From assembly GCA_964578885.1 (NCBI GenBank), contig CAZOEO010000018.1:1-64000 (forward strand): 64,000 nt of DNA, written 5' to 3'. The notes beneath the pieces are model-generated. The model worked only from the letters and a program-made list of their open reading frames with translations. It made no database searches and was not told the DNA's origin. Shown in pieces: positions 35,782 to 44,563 of the stretch (positions are counted from its first letter, which is position 1; every line of letters starts with the position of its first letter). Both the position numbers and the translations under genes were made by a program. The stretch is from CAZRHR01 sp964578885 (GTDB lineage Bacteria > Bacteroidota > Bacteroidia > CAIKAF01).

Positions 35782-37017
35782 ATGAAACCTATTTTTACTC
35801 TTAGCCTGTTGGCACTTCCCCTTTTGGGAAACGCTCAGGCCATTGTTTCAGACTCGGTGATTCTCGGTCCTAACTACGCAAACCGCGCATTTTATAGTTT
35901 AGAAAACAGTACCGTAGGCACCATGCCATCAACAGGTTGGGATCTTCAGCTGGCCTCTCATACCGTGATGTCTTCCACCATTCGGTTAAACGCATCCAAT
36001 GGCGCTGCAGCATGGCAATATATGGCGGGAGATACTGCCAACTGGGCCACGTTAGACACCGCCGGCTTGGGCTCGTCCACCGGTTGGATGCGCGTACATG
36101 ACGACATTCACGCTTACGATCCCGGCGCCTTTGAAGTGAATGCCACAGGTTTTCCCAATTATGGCTGGGGCAATTATAACACCATTTCTCATGACGTAGT
36201 TGGAGATAAGTTGTTTGTGGTAAAAACCACCACAGGTGCCTTCAAAAAAATGTGGATTGTTGCCTTGCATGCCAACACACAAATTTTTGAACTAAAAATC
36301 GCAGATTTAGATGGAAGCAATGAGTCCACCATCAATGTAAACCGCGCAGGGCAAACCTCTAAAAATTTCTTGTATCTCGATTTACAATCTGGCACAGTAA
36401 CTAATCCAGAGCCGGATAGAACTACGTATGAATTAATTTTTGAAAGATATGAAGCCAGCCTTTCTCCCGGTGTATATTATCCGGTGGTTGGTGTACGCCC
36501 GGCGGTTGGCATTCAAAATGCCCGTGTGGCCAATGTACATGTAGACGATGTGGTAGCCGCTTCCGGCACTTTATCTGAAGACTTAGTGGCCATTGGACAC
36601 GACTGGAAAGCCTTCGCCAATGGACAGTGGCAATTGGCCGATTCTATGTCCTTTCTGATTGAAACCCGTTCAGGAGATTTATACCAAATCTGGTTTACAG
36701 GATTCGTTGGACAAAGCGCAGGAAAGTTCTTCTTCAACAAGCGTTTGCTTGCCTCCACCGGCATTCAGGAAAATAATGCATTGGCGGTAGAGGTCTATCC
36801 CAATCCCGTGTCAGACGTTTTAAACGTAAAAATGGCCATCGAAACGCCCGCTGAGCTTTTAATTACCGACATGCAGGGCAGAGTTTGGTTTTCCAGGATG
36901 ATGGAAAACGGAGCGGCTCAACTTCCCGTTAACCAAATGGGACTTTCCAACGGAGCATATGTAGTACGCGTCATTTCCGAAGGAAAAGTATTTACTTCTA
37001 CGGTTATTATCCGTTAA
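35782..37017 (+). CDS. HmuY-like protein with T9SS type A sorting domain
   Basis: 411 residues from ATG 35782 (MKPIFTLSLLALPLLGNAQA is a clean signal peptide). The body resembles the HmuY haem-binding family: an early TGWDLQLASHTV strand, and IGHDWKAFANGQWQLADSMSFLIETRSGDLYQIWFTGF, which aligns with IGYDWKTF...GGLYYKLRFIGF of the HmuY gene two genes downstream. The last 75 residues are a type A sorting domain (VEVYPNPVSDVLNVKM ... LSNGAYVVRVISEGK). It is probably exported by T9SS and carried at the surface or released as a haemophore. The next gene, a TonB receptor, starts four bases after its stop. Confidence 0.75.
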   Translation: MKPIFTLSLLALPLLGNAQAIVSDSVILGPNYANRAFYSLENSTVGTMPSTGWDLQLASHTVMSSTIRLNASNGAAAWQYMAGDTANWATLDTAGLGSSTGWMRVHDDIHAYDPGAFEVNATGFPNYGWGNYNTISHDVVGDKLFVVKTTTGAFKKMWIVALHANTQIFELKIADLDGSNESTINVNRAGQTSKNFLYLDLQSGTVTNPEPDRTTYELIFERYEASLSPGVYYPVVGVRPAVGIQNARVANVHVDDVVAASGTLSEDLVAIGHDWKAFANGQWQLADSMSFLIETRSGDLYQIWFTGFVGQSAGKFFFNKRLLASTGIQENNALAVEVYPNPVSDVLNVKMAIETPAELLITDMQGRVWFSRMMENGAAQLPVNQMGLSNGAYVVRVISEGKVFTSTVIIR

Positions 37018-37021
37018 ATCT

Positions 37022-39268
37022 GTGTTCTTTAAATTCCTCATAGCGTTACAAATCTTCATCCTTGGGGCCGGGATTGTCTCGGCCCAAGGACTGGAGGTAC
37101 ACATTCGGGACGAACATGGCAAACCCATGTTTGGCGCCCACGTTATGGTTTCCAATTTGCATGGTGAAACCAAATTGAGAGTAGACATAACCAACGCACA
37201 AGGCATTGTGCGTTTCGACCAACAGGGACCATGTGTAGTAAAAGTGTCTCACATGGGTTACCAAAGCACAACAGACACCTTGTTGGCATCCGGCGTTTTG
37301 CGTCGGCAACTTCAACCCAACCCATATCAACTTTCAGATTTTCAAGTAACGGGGCAAGCCACACCCGTTAGATTAGAGGAGTCAGTGTACAAAGTGCGCG
37401 TCATTGATCAACAGCGCATACAGGCGCAAGGGGCACAAAACCTGCGCGACTTATTAAGTCAGGATTTAAATATTCGGATTACCCAGGACGCCATTTTAGG
37501 TGCGGGTATGTCCATGCAGGGAATAGGCGGGGAAAACGTAAAAATCATGATCGACGGGGTTCCCGTGATTGGTCGTTTAGATGGGAATATTGATTTAAGT
37601 CAAATCAATTTAAATCAAATTGCCAAAGTTGAAATCATTGAAGGCCCGATGAGTGTGCAATTTGGAACCAATGCATTAGGTGGAGTAATTAACCTGATTA
37701 CCAAAAAAGAGCAGCCCCATGCAGTAGACGGGCGGCTCAGTACGTATTATGAATCTGTTGGTCAATACAATGTAGATGCAGGGGTGGGATTTCAAGTAAA
37801 GAAAACCTTGATTCAGGTTTCCGGCGGCCGTTATTTCTTTTCAGGAATCAGTCCGAATGACACGGTACCGTCGCGCACCAGAACATGGAAACCACGTGAG
37901 CAGTACATGGCCGACCTTTCCATTTCACATCGTTTCGGAGGTTTGCAGGCGCGTTATCAGGGAAGTTTTTACCGTGATCTCATTCAAAACAAAGGAAGAC
38001 CGGAAGCCCCGTTCTTTGTTTCTGCGAACGATCAGTATTTTCAAACCATACGTCATAATCACGCTTTGTTTTTGCAAGGCTTTGTGCAAAAAAACCACCA
38101 TTTGGATATCACCGCGTCTTACGGGCATTTTCGGCGAACCAGAGAATCGTTACGCAAAGATTTGGTAACCCTTGAAGAAACCCCGATTGGAGAAAACATC
38201 GATGAATTCCAACTTTGGCTCAACCGATCTGTGTACACTTTTATGCCGGATTCCAGTAAATGGCAAGTGCAGGCCGGTTATGAGCTGAATGCCGAAACAG
38301 GCAGTGGACCACGCATCACAGACGGATTCCAGCACATGATTGATGTAGCAGGATTTTCTTCGATTACATTTAAACCGCATCCCAAACTCACCATAAAACC
38401 AGGCATCCGATATGGTTGGAATTCCCGGTTCACTCCGATTCCATCACCATCCATTCATGTGAAATATGGTTTCGCCAAAAATTGGGATGTCCGCGCCTCC
38501 TATGCCAGGGGATTTCGCGCACCCGGTCTCAAAGAATTATTCTTCGAGTTTGTGGACATCAACCACCGTATTTTCGGAAATCCCGATCTCACCTCCGAAA
38601 CGTCTCATAATGTACAGTTTCAGTTAGGTTATGTACAAAAAATAAAAAGCAAACATCGATTGCACTTTACGTTGGGTGGCTTTTTCAACGACATCGACAA
38701 TCAAATTCGTCTGGTGCTCACAAGCATTACACCCGATTCCATCATTTACAGGAACGAGAATATTTCCTATTTTAAATCTTTAGGAGGTCGGTTTCAGGTA
38801 CAATATGAAGGGCCACGGTTATCGATGGGAGCGGGAATGTCGTATACCGGAACAGAAAATGGACTCAATACCCTTGCCGGCCAAACCAACCGCATGGTAT
38901 TTTATCCCGAGTACCAAACTAATGCAGCCATATCTTTTCCCAAATGGAGAGGCAAACTCACAGGATTCTTTAAGTTTACGGGAACCATGCCCGTGCTGTA
39001 TACAGCCATTGATCCCAATACCGATACGGAAGTGTTGATGGAAGGACTGATTGGCAGTTTCGCCAATTTAGACATCAGTTATTCTCAATCATTTTTCAAA
39101 AACCGGTTGCAATTGGTGCTTATCGGAAAAAACCTTTTACACGTAACCGATGTCCGGCAAACCGCGCCTTCAGGAGGTGCGCATAGCTCTGGTTCGGCCA
39201 CGTTACCCACATTATGGGGACGTTCCCTTGGCATCACTTTAAGGTATCATTTTCAAGTAGGATCATGA
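37022..39268 (+). CDS. TonB-dependent outer-membrane receptor, probably haem uptake (HmuR-like)
   Basis: 748 residues from GTG 37022, giving a signal peptide that ends GIVSAQG. A carboxypeptidase-regulatory-like domain (about 25-95) is followed by the plug (VRLEESVYKVRVIDQQRI ... IEGPMSVQFGTNALGGVINLITKK) and a 22-strand barrel with the FRAPGLKELFFEF motif and a terminal aromatic strand. The haem role is inferred from its place between two HmuY-like genes; the FRAP motif is shared by haem/haemoglobin receptors. It uses TonB energy, and no tonB gene is adjacent. It overlaps the next gene by four bases. Confidence 0.88.
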   Translation: MFFKFLIALQIFILGAGIVSAQGLEVHIRDEHGKPMFGAHVMVSNLHGETKLRVDITNAQGIVRFDQQGPCVVKVSHMGYQSTTDTLLASGVLRRQLQPNPYQLSDFQVTGQATPVRLEESVYKVRVIDQQRIQAQGAQNLRDLLSQDLNIRITQDAILGAGMSMQGIGGENVKIMIDGVPVIGRLDGNIDLSQINLNQIAKVEIIEGPMSVQFGTNALGGVINLITKKEQPHAVDGRLSTYYESVGQYNVDAGVGFQVKKTLIQVSGGRYFFSGISPNDTVPSRTRTWKPREQYMADLSISHRFGGLQARYQGSFYRDLIQNKGRPEAPFFVSANDQYFQTIRHNHALFLQGFVQKNHHLDITASYGHFRRTRESLRKDLVTLEETPIGENIDEFQLWLNRSVYTFMPDSSKWQVQAGYELNAETGSGPRITDGFQHMIDVAGFSSITFKPHPKLTIKPGIRYGWNSRFTPIPSPSIHVKYGFAKNWDVRASYARGFRAPGLKELFFEFVDINHRIFGNPDLTSETSHNVQFQLGYVQKIKSKHRLHFTLGGFFNDIDNQIRLVLTSITPDSIIYRNENISYFKSLGGRFQVQYEGPRLSMGAGMSYTGTENGLNTLAGQTNRMVFYPEYQTNAAISFPKWRGKLTGFFKFTGTMPVLYTAIDPNTDTEVLMEGLIGSFANLDISYSQSFFKNRLQLVLIGKNLLHVTDVRQTAPSGGAHSSGSATLPTLWGRSLGITLRYHFQVGS

Positions 39269-40269
39269 GATACGTCTGGATTATTTTTGCCGTGTTGTTT
39301 GGATGGGGTTGTTTCGAAGAAGACGTCCCGGTACCGCCATATCAGTCTCCTCCGGGTGTATCGGTGGTCACCATTCCCATGGGACCGCTGTACGATACGC
39401 AGATTTTTGTAGACCTTGGGACAGAATCCATTGTAAAAACTGTTTCACGCGACGCATGGGATATTGCATTTGACGCCCGGCCCGGAATGTGGGAGATACA
39501 TTTAAATGCGGCACGTTTCATGAGGGCATTGACCATTGAAGGACAATCGTTTGAAAATGTAACATCGGTCGCATCCGGTGCGCCATGGCAAACAGATGCG
39601 CCCACAGCGGCGCCGGATTCCATGGCACTTAGACGCTGGGCAGATCTTTCTTCCGGAACTCCAGTTGTCAATAATGTGGTGTTTGTGATTGACTTGGGCT
39701 TCACACCACAAGGAGTAACCATGGGGCGCAAAAAAATGCAGATTCAATCGGTGAATAACGAAGGCTATACCGTGCGTATGGCCAATTTGAACAACACGCA
39801 AGACACCACGCTTACCATTGCCAGAGTACAAGACCGCAGTTTTTCATATTTGAAAATTCATGCCGACAATCCCTTTCCAGATATTGAGCCTCCCAAAGCC
39901 AGTTGGGACCTGGTTTTCACCCAATACACCGGCAGGGTTTTGAACAACAGCACGGGTATTTATGAAGAATATAGCGTAAATGGTGTTTTGATTAATCCCT
40001 ATATGGTGGAAGTGGCGCGAGATTTCTCCACCCCATTTATGGATATTATATTTTCAGACATCGCAAATTATACGTTTACCACGGTGAGAGATGTCATTGG
40101 GTACGATTGGAAAACATTTAGTTTCGATACGGAAAGTTATGTCGTGGAAATCAACCGGGTATTTATCATTAAAGACACCGGCGGATTATATTACAAATTG
40201 CGGTTTATCGGATTTGTGAATGACGCCGGGGTGCGTGGGTATCCCAAGTTTGAGTTGGCAAGATTTTAA
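39265..40269 (+). CDS. HmuY-family haem-binding lipoprotein
   Basis: 334 residues from ATG 39265, which overlaps the receptor stop (ATGA) and gives a lipoprotein signal with lipobox GWGC (Cys17). HmuY-like features: AWDIAFDARPGMWEIHLN, a long middle sandwich, PPKASWDLVFTQYTGRV and the end motif IGYDWKTF ... GGLYYKLRFIGF. HmuY takes haem from host or environmental proteins and passes it to the TonB receptor. It is anchored to the outer membrane. The haem-ligand residues cannot be assigned from sequence alone. Confidence 0.82.
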   Translation: MRYVWIIFAVLFGWGCFEEDVPVPPYQSPPGVSVVTIPMGPLYDTQIFVDLGTESIVKTVSRDAWDIAFDARPGMWEIHLNAARFMRALTIEGQSFENVTSVASGAPWQTDAPTAAPDSMALRRWADLSSGTPVVNNVVFVIDLGFTPQGVTMGRKKMQIQSVNNEGYTVRMANLNNTQDTTLTIARVQDRSFSYLKIHADNPFPDIEPPKASWDLVFTQYTGRVLNNSTGIYEEYSVNGVLINPYMVEVARDFSTPFMDIIFSDIANYTFTTVRDVIGYDWKTFSFDTESYVVEINRVFIIKDTGGLYYKLRFIGFVNDAGVRGYPKFELARF

Positions 40270-40297
40270 TTTCTGTAATGATGACCTGAGTGCAGGA

Positions 40298-40373
40298 ACT
40301 TTGGCCCAAAGTCCGCCTTTCCCCCTTGCGCTCATGATTAAAATTAATTTCATTCAATAGTTTGGATGAAATT
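40298..40373. other. Two hairpins after the haem operon
   Basis: ACTTTGG/CCAAAGT (40298-40312) and AATTTCATTC/GGATGAAATT around an eight-base loop (40346-40373, one G-U pair). Neither is followed by a clean T-run on either strand, so they are weak terminators or an unknown structure. Otherwise nothing is seen in the gap to 40486. Confidence 0.35.
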
Positions 40374-40485
40374 GATAATCAAAACCTAATAAAAATAAAT
40401 GGCGTGTATGGAGCCTCAGATATGTACTGAGTTAGGGTAAGTCAATAAAAGTTTTGACGTTTTTCCAAATGCTAACAAATGATTT

Positions 40486-40493
40486 TATTTTTG
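40486..40493 (+). promoter_or_regulatory. -7 box for the polytopic membrane protein gene
   Basis: TATTTTTG, exact TAnnTTTG, 25 bases before the TTG start at 40519. Confidence 0.4.
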
Positions 40494-40518
40494 TAAAAAC
40501 GCAACAACTTCCTTCATT

Positions 40519-41667
40519 TTGCCGACTCGTATTTCACCAACAAAAAAAAATATCTATAAGGGACTTCTTGGTACGCTACTCGCTGGTTTGTTCATTTATA
40601 TTGCCTACCATTTATATCATTATCATAATAACAGAGACCCCTGGATATTAGGCGACTGGCTTATCCATTATGAGGATGGTGGGTTTAAGAGACGTGGATT
40701 GTCCGGATCACTTCTTTTCATCCTACAAGATCTAACCGGCATTTCACTTCCAAAACTAGTGTATTCACTTCAATTGCTGAGTTACATCATACTTTTTCTG
40801 CTGATTTTCAAAATCCTACAAAATAAACAGCCATCTAACCCATTACTTATTCTGTTTTTTTCACCGGTAACTTTATTATTTCTCCTCAATGATGCAGGTG
40901 CACATGGTCGAAAGGAAAGCATTTTATTGGTTCTTTTTGCATTGAGTGCATACTGGCTTAGCAAGAAAAAATACACACATGTAAAACACTATTCGGTCCT
41001 GGCCTCCTTGTCATTTTTCACCTTCTGGCATGAAATCATGGCCTTTTACATCCTTTTATTCATTTATCAACACCATGTTCATTTCCCAGCACGTCCTTTA
41101 TGGAAGACCGCAACGGAATACTTGGTTTCGGTAGGGATACCAATACTTACCATTGCGATGTGGGGCACAGAGATAAACAATGGCATGTCATACACGATAC
41201 TGAATGATCGGGGGGTGTATCTAGAAGGAGGTTATATGATGGGCGGAATATTTGGCTGGACCATCGATGGTGTTGATTTCATTTTAGACGGGCGATTATC
41301 CGGTTATTTCACTTACTTGTTTCCCCTACTCTATGGCTTAGCATTGGTTGGATTGGTATTTAAAAATGAAATCCATAAAAAGGATATCGTGGCCAGCGGG
41401 TTGAGTTTAATTGCTTTGGCCCCGCTATTTTACCTTGGCGTAGATTGGGGACGATGGTTATTTATTCAATTCACCATGATGGCCATTTTATTTACAAGCA
41501 GGATTAACGCGATGGAACAACCCTTCAAGCCATCCCATCAAAAACCATCCAACAAGATCTTTTTAGTTATTGGTGCCAGCCATTTATGTTGGCACCTGCC
41601 TGGTTTTGGAATGGGCATCAAACTGACCTCTCTATTTACAAAAACCATTTATGAATGGATGTGGTGA
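40519..41667 (+). CDS. Polytopic membrane protein of unknown function
   Basis: 382 residues with about nine transmembrane helices. There is no ATG near the beginning; TTG 40519 is the best start, 25 bases after a good -7 box. The first periplasmic loop has DWLIHYEDGGFKRRGLSG; this GGFxRRGLxG block is shared by some uncharacterised bacterial membrane proteins near polysaccharide genes. Later segments contain LLNDAGAHGRKESILL, FWHEIMAFYILLF and YLGVDWGRWLFI, with acidic and His residues in loops as in GT-C-like enzymes. A role in glycan transfer is only a guess. More AT-rich than its neighbours and flanked by unrelated genes. Confidence 0.7.
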   Translation: MPTRISPTKKNIYKGLLGTLLAGLFIYIAYHLYHYHNNRDPWILGDWLIHYEDGGFKRRGLSGSLLFILQDLTGISLPKLVYSLQLLSYIILFLLIFKILQNKQPSNPLLILFFSPVTLLFLLNDAGAHGRKESILLVLFALSAYWLSKKKYTHVKHYSVLASLSFFTFWHEIMAFYILLFIYQHHVHFPARPLWKTATEYLVSVGIPILTIAMWGTEINNGMSYTILNDRGVYLEGGYMMGGIFGWTIDGVDFILDGRLSGYFTYLFPLLYGLALVGLVFKNEIHKKDIVASGLSLIALAPLFYLGVDWGRWLFIQFTMMAILFTSRINAMEQPFKPSHQKPSNKIFLVIGASHLCWHLPGFGMGIKLTSLFTKTIYEWMW

Positions 41668-41693
41668 GCACTTGCGTCCATAACATCTGCACC

Positions 41694-42701
41694 TCACCAC
41701 TTCGCCGACCTTAACATCGCTTCCAGCTGAAGCATCGGCTGGCGTTTATCTATACCAGGAGAAAAAATAAAACCATGCAAAACCACCAATTCATTTTTTG
41801 CGGCATCATGCACAGCATACATTAAAAAAGGACCACCTTTAATCTCCGCACTCATGCGCCAAAGCCCCCTCAGTTCCGTCGCATATTTACCCTCAAAATC
41901 CACATAAGCACTATCCGTTACTATCCGTGGTTCTATCATCATCACGGAGCCTTCCTTTTCCCCGTGATACACCATCGACGTAAGCGAATCGCAAATCCGA
42001 CCCAACTCGTCTTTACCGAACATCTCCACCGAAGTATAAGGCATTCGCGCCACCATGATTCCCTTTGACACTTGCAAATCCATCCCCTCCTCACGACGAA
42101 TGGCTTCGTAAGTAGACACCACCATATCTTTCCGAACAAGGCTGGGCATAAAACCATCATCAATAATCATAGAAATCCCCATTCGCGTATTTAGCGTATC
42201 CATAGCAGATTTAGAAGGTTGCGCCATCAAACGCTGCTTTAAACTGCGCATATCCGACAACCTGAACCGCGAATGAATGGACTCCTTTTGCGTTTGGAAA
42301 AACTGAAGCCAGTGCCCGGGATCGCTGGACACAATCCGGCAAATCAATTGTCCTTTGGCATACACATCTTCGCCCCACTCCATAAACGGCGCAATACCCG
42401 GCTGATCTTCCTGAATCACCGCCATAAAAATATTTCTGTTGCGCGCGAAACCCTGGTTAAAATCATCTCCTTTCACATAGGACAATTTCCACGTAGGTTC
42501 CACCTGCGGCAATCCCGTAAATTCACGTTGAAAAAACTGTTTCAGAGAATCACCAATGGGATGATTCTTCCAATAGGCCTCATCCACCACAAGCAGCAAA
42601 TCCCCCTCCACGCCCGTAGCTTTGGGGAGCAAAGGAGCGGAAGGCCCGCAACCCCAAAATAAAGTTCCCAGCAAAAAGAAAAAAGGGAAAATGCGTTTCA
42701 T
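41694..42701 (-). CDS. DUF4837 family lipoprotein
   Basis: 335 residues. Lipoprotein signal MKRIFPFFFLLGTLFWGCG with lipobox LFWGC (Cys18). The body contains GVEGDLLLVVDEAYWKN, NRNIFMAVIQED and ELVVLHGFIFSPGIDKRQPMLQLEAMLRS, which I recognise as DUF4837, restricted mainly to Bacteroidota; function unknown. The ATG overlaps the stop of the upstream transglycosylase gene (ATGA), pointing to a shared role in the cell envelope. Confidence 0.88.
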   Translation of the reverse strand: MKRIFPFFFLLGTLFWGCGPSAPLLPKATGVEGDLLLVVDEAYWKNHPIGDSLKQFFQREFTGLPQVEPTWKLSYVKGDDFNQGFARNRNIFMAVIQEDQPGIAPFMEWGEDVYAKGQLICRIVSSDPGHWLQFFQTQKESIHSRFRLSDMRSLKQRLMAQPSKSAMDTLNTRMGISMIIDDGFMPSLVRKDMVVSTYEAIRREEGMDLQVSKGIMVARMPYTSVEMFGKDELGRICDSLTSMVYHGEKEGSVMMIEPRIVTDSAYVDFEGKYATELRGLWRMSAEIKGGPFLMYAVHDAAKNELVVLHGFIFSPGIDKRQPMLQLEAMLRSAKW

Positions 42702-44167
42702 CGTTTCACTTTTAACTTTTGACCTGTAGAAATCCGGTCGGAACGAAGACCATTGAGGCGCTTGATTTCATCCAGGCCCATTCCGTATCTTTTGGCAATG
42801 GCCCAAAGCGTTTCTCCCGAACGAACCGTATGATACTTGGTTTCCACTGTTGGCGATGGAGACCTTTGCACCACTTCAGGTGCGACCATCGGACTTTCAG
42901 AAGGCACATAAACACGTAGTTGCTGCCCGGGATACAATGCTTCAGATTTCAATTGATTCCAATGCAGCAAAGAATCCGCTGGCACCCGATACTTTTGACT
43001 TAGCTGAAGAATATACTCCCCATGACTCACGACGTGTTCCATCATTCTAAACCCGCGGTTGGTGATGGCCGTATCAGCTTTCAAAGGCTCAAGCGGAGTT
43101 TGTAAAAACTGAAAAATTCGCGGTTCATTCACCATAAAATCGCCCATGAGCAATTTGGGCAAATACAACGGATACCCCTTTTCAGACGCCGGAATCACCT
43201 CCAAAATATAAGAAGGATTCAGCATCCGTAAATCATCTACTGGAATACCGAGAAAAGAAGAAATCTGTTGAAAAGTTACTTTACGTTTCACCATCACAGA
43301 GTCCACTTCGTACCAGTGGTATTTAGGTTTTACCGCATGCAGATTGTGTTCTTTGTGGAAAGAAATCACATAATTTGCCGCAATAAAAGCCGGTACATAA
43401 CCAGCCGTTTCTCTGGGCAAATAAGGCCGGAGTTCCCAGTACGACTTTTTTCCACCGGCGCGACGAATCGCTTTGTTTACATTTCCCGGACCACAGTTAT
43501 AGGCAGCCAGGGCCAGGGCCCAATCATCATATAATTTATGCAAATATTTCAAATAGCGGCAGGCCGCATCTGTCGCCTTTTCAGGATCGAGCCTTTCATC
43601 GATATAGGAATTGATTTCCAGCCCCATCAATTTTCCTGTACCGAACATAAATTGCCATAAACCCGACGCGCCAGCCTTCGATTTGGCAATCGGATTTAGG
43701 GCCGATTCAATAATAGCCAGATATTTGAGTTCGAGCGGCATTTTATGCCGGGCCAACTTTTCCTCGAACATAGGAAAATACAATTCGGCCATGCCCAGCA
43801 TTCGTTGTACAGAGCCACGTTTACGCATGGCATACATGTCTATGTACGCTTTTACGTCAGGATGGAATTCAAGTGGAAACGGGCTCGCCGCATCTAATTT
43901 CGCCAACCGCTGGCGCATGGTGTATTCACTAACAACAGGTACAGAATCGGAGGGCAAACTTCTGAGCGCACCCCGTTGATTTTCAGAAAGTGAACGTTGC
44001 AATTTAAAAAAGTTGACTACATCCAAACTGTCGAGCATGGCCGCCACAGGATCATCTTTTTGAGGGGGATTCAACCGCAACGTATCCCCGGGACCATACG
44101 CCCGGAAAGCGTGCACATTCCCCAACATCCAAATAAGGCCAGTAGCCACCAATAACATTCTCCGCAT
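42698..44167 (-). CDS. MltD-like lytic transglycosylase with two LysM domains
   Basis: 489 residues from ATG 44167 (MRRMLLVATGLIWMLGNVHA signal). A family 1 lytic transglycosylase domain spans about 120-260 with catalytic Glu in LAIIESALNPIAKSKAGASGLWQF, ALAAYNCGPGNV and ETAGYVPAFIAANYV. Two LysM peptidoglycan-binding modules follow (EHVVSHGEYILQLSQKY... and YHTVRSGETLWAIAKRYGMG...). It cleaves glycan strands with formation of 1,6-anhydromuramic acid. Translationally coupled to DUF4837. A near-match -7 box (44172-44179, TATATTGG on the minus strand) lies just before the start. Confidence 0.93.
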   Translation of the reverse strand: MRRMLLVATGLIWMLGNVHAFRAYGPGDTLRLNPPQKDDPVAAMLDSLDVVNFFKLQRSLSENQRGALRSLPSDSVPVVSEYTMRQRLAKLDAASPFPLEFHPDVKAYIDMYAMRKRGSVQRMLGMAELYFPMFEEKLARHKMPLELKYLAIIESALNPIAKSKAGASGLWQFMFGTGKLMGLEINSYIDERLDPEKATDAACRYLKYLHKLYDDWALALAAYNCGPGNVNKAIRRAGGKKSYWELRPYLPRETAGYVPAFIAANYVISFHKEHNLHAVKPKYHWYEVDSVMVKRKVTFQQISSFLGIPVDDLRMLNPSYILEVIPASEKGYPLYLPKLLMGDFMVNEPRIFQFLQTPLEPLKADTAITNRGFRMMEHVVSHGEYILQLSQKYRVPADSLLHWNQLKSEALYPGQQLRVYVPSESPMVAPEVVQRSPSPTVETKYHTVRSGETLWAIAKRYGMGLDEIKRLNGLRSDRISTGQKLKVKR

Positions 44168-44337
44168 GGCACCAATATAAAGTAAACCCATGAATTACCC
44201 AAGTTACACCGGAGGGTTTTTCACCGGTTTCATTTGAGCAAGAACAACGACTTCCAAGGTAAAACATTGTGCTACAATCCTATTTTACATCCATTTTTTG
44301 GGCACGTGCTGCCAAAAACATTCCGGTTATGGTGGGT

Positions 44338-44452
44338 CTGCCGAAGCAGCACCGGGTGCTTCGCTGCAAGTCCTCCCGGCGAAAAGGGCCTTACAAGGCG
44401 CCCTTTCCGCCGGTGCGGGCTTATCCGCTGCGCCCCCTCGTGCGGTAGCAAG
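44338..44452. repeat. GC-rich palindromic element
   Basis: About 115 bases much richer in G+C than the flanks, made of consecutive inverted repeats. AGCACC-G-GGTGCT at 44349-44361 lies within a longer CGAAGC/GCTTCG hairpin. CCGGCGAAAAGGGC (44376-44389) pairs with GCCCTTTCCGCCGG (44400-44413), 13 of 14 positions, across a ten-base spacer. A weaker CCGC/GCGG hairpin (44425-44445) follows. It resembles a REP- or MITE-like non-autonomous repeat. Only one copy is seen here, so the repeat status is inferred from structure. The rest of the 44168-44563 gap holds no gene. Confidence 0.5.
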
Positions 44453-44563
44453 ACCAAATAAACGCAGGAAATAAAATGTATCTTTCGGAACTAAAACATA
44501 CGTTTTTAGCAAATATTTCGTTTCATCATAATGATTTTTACATCCTTCCCTTTTTCCCGAAGC

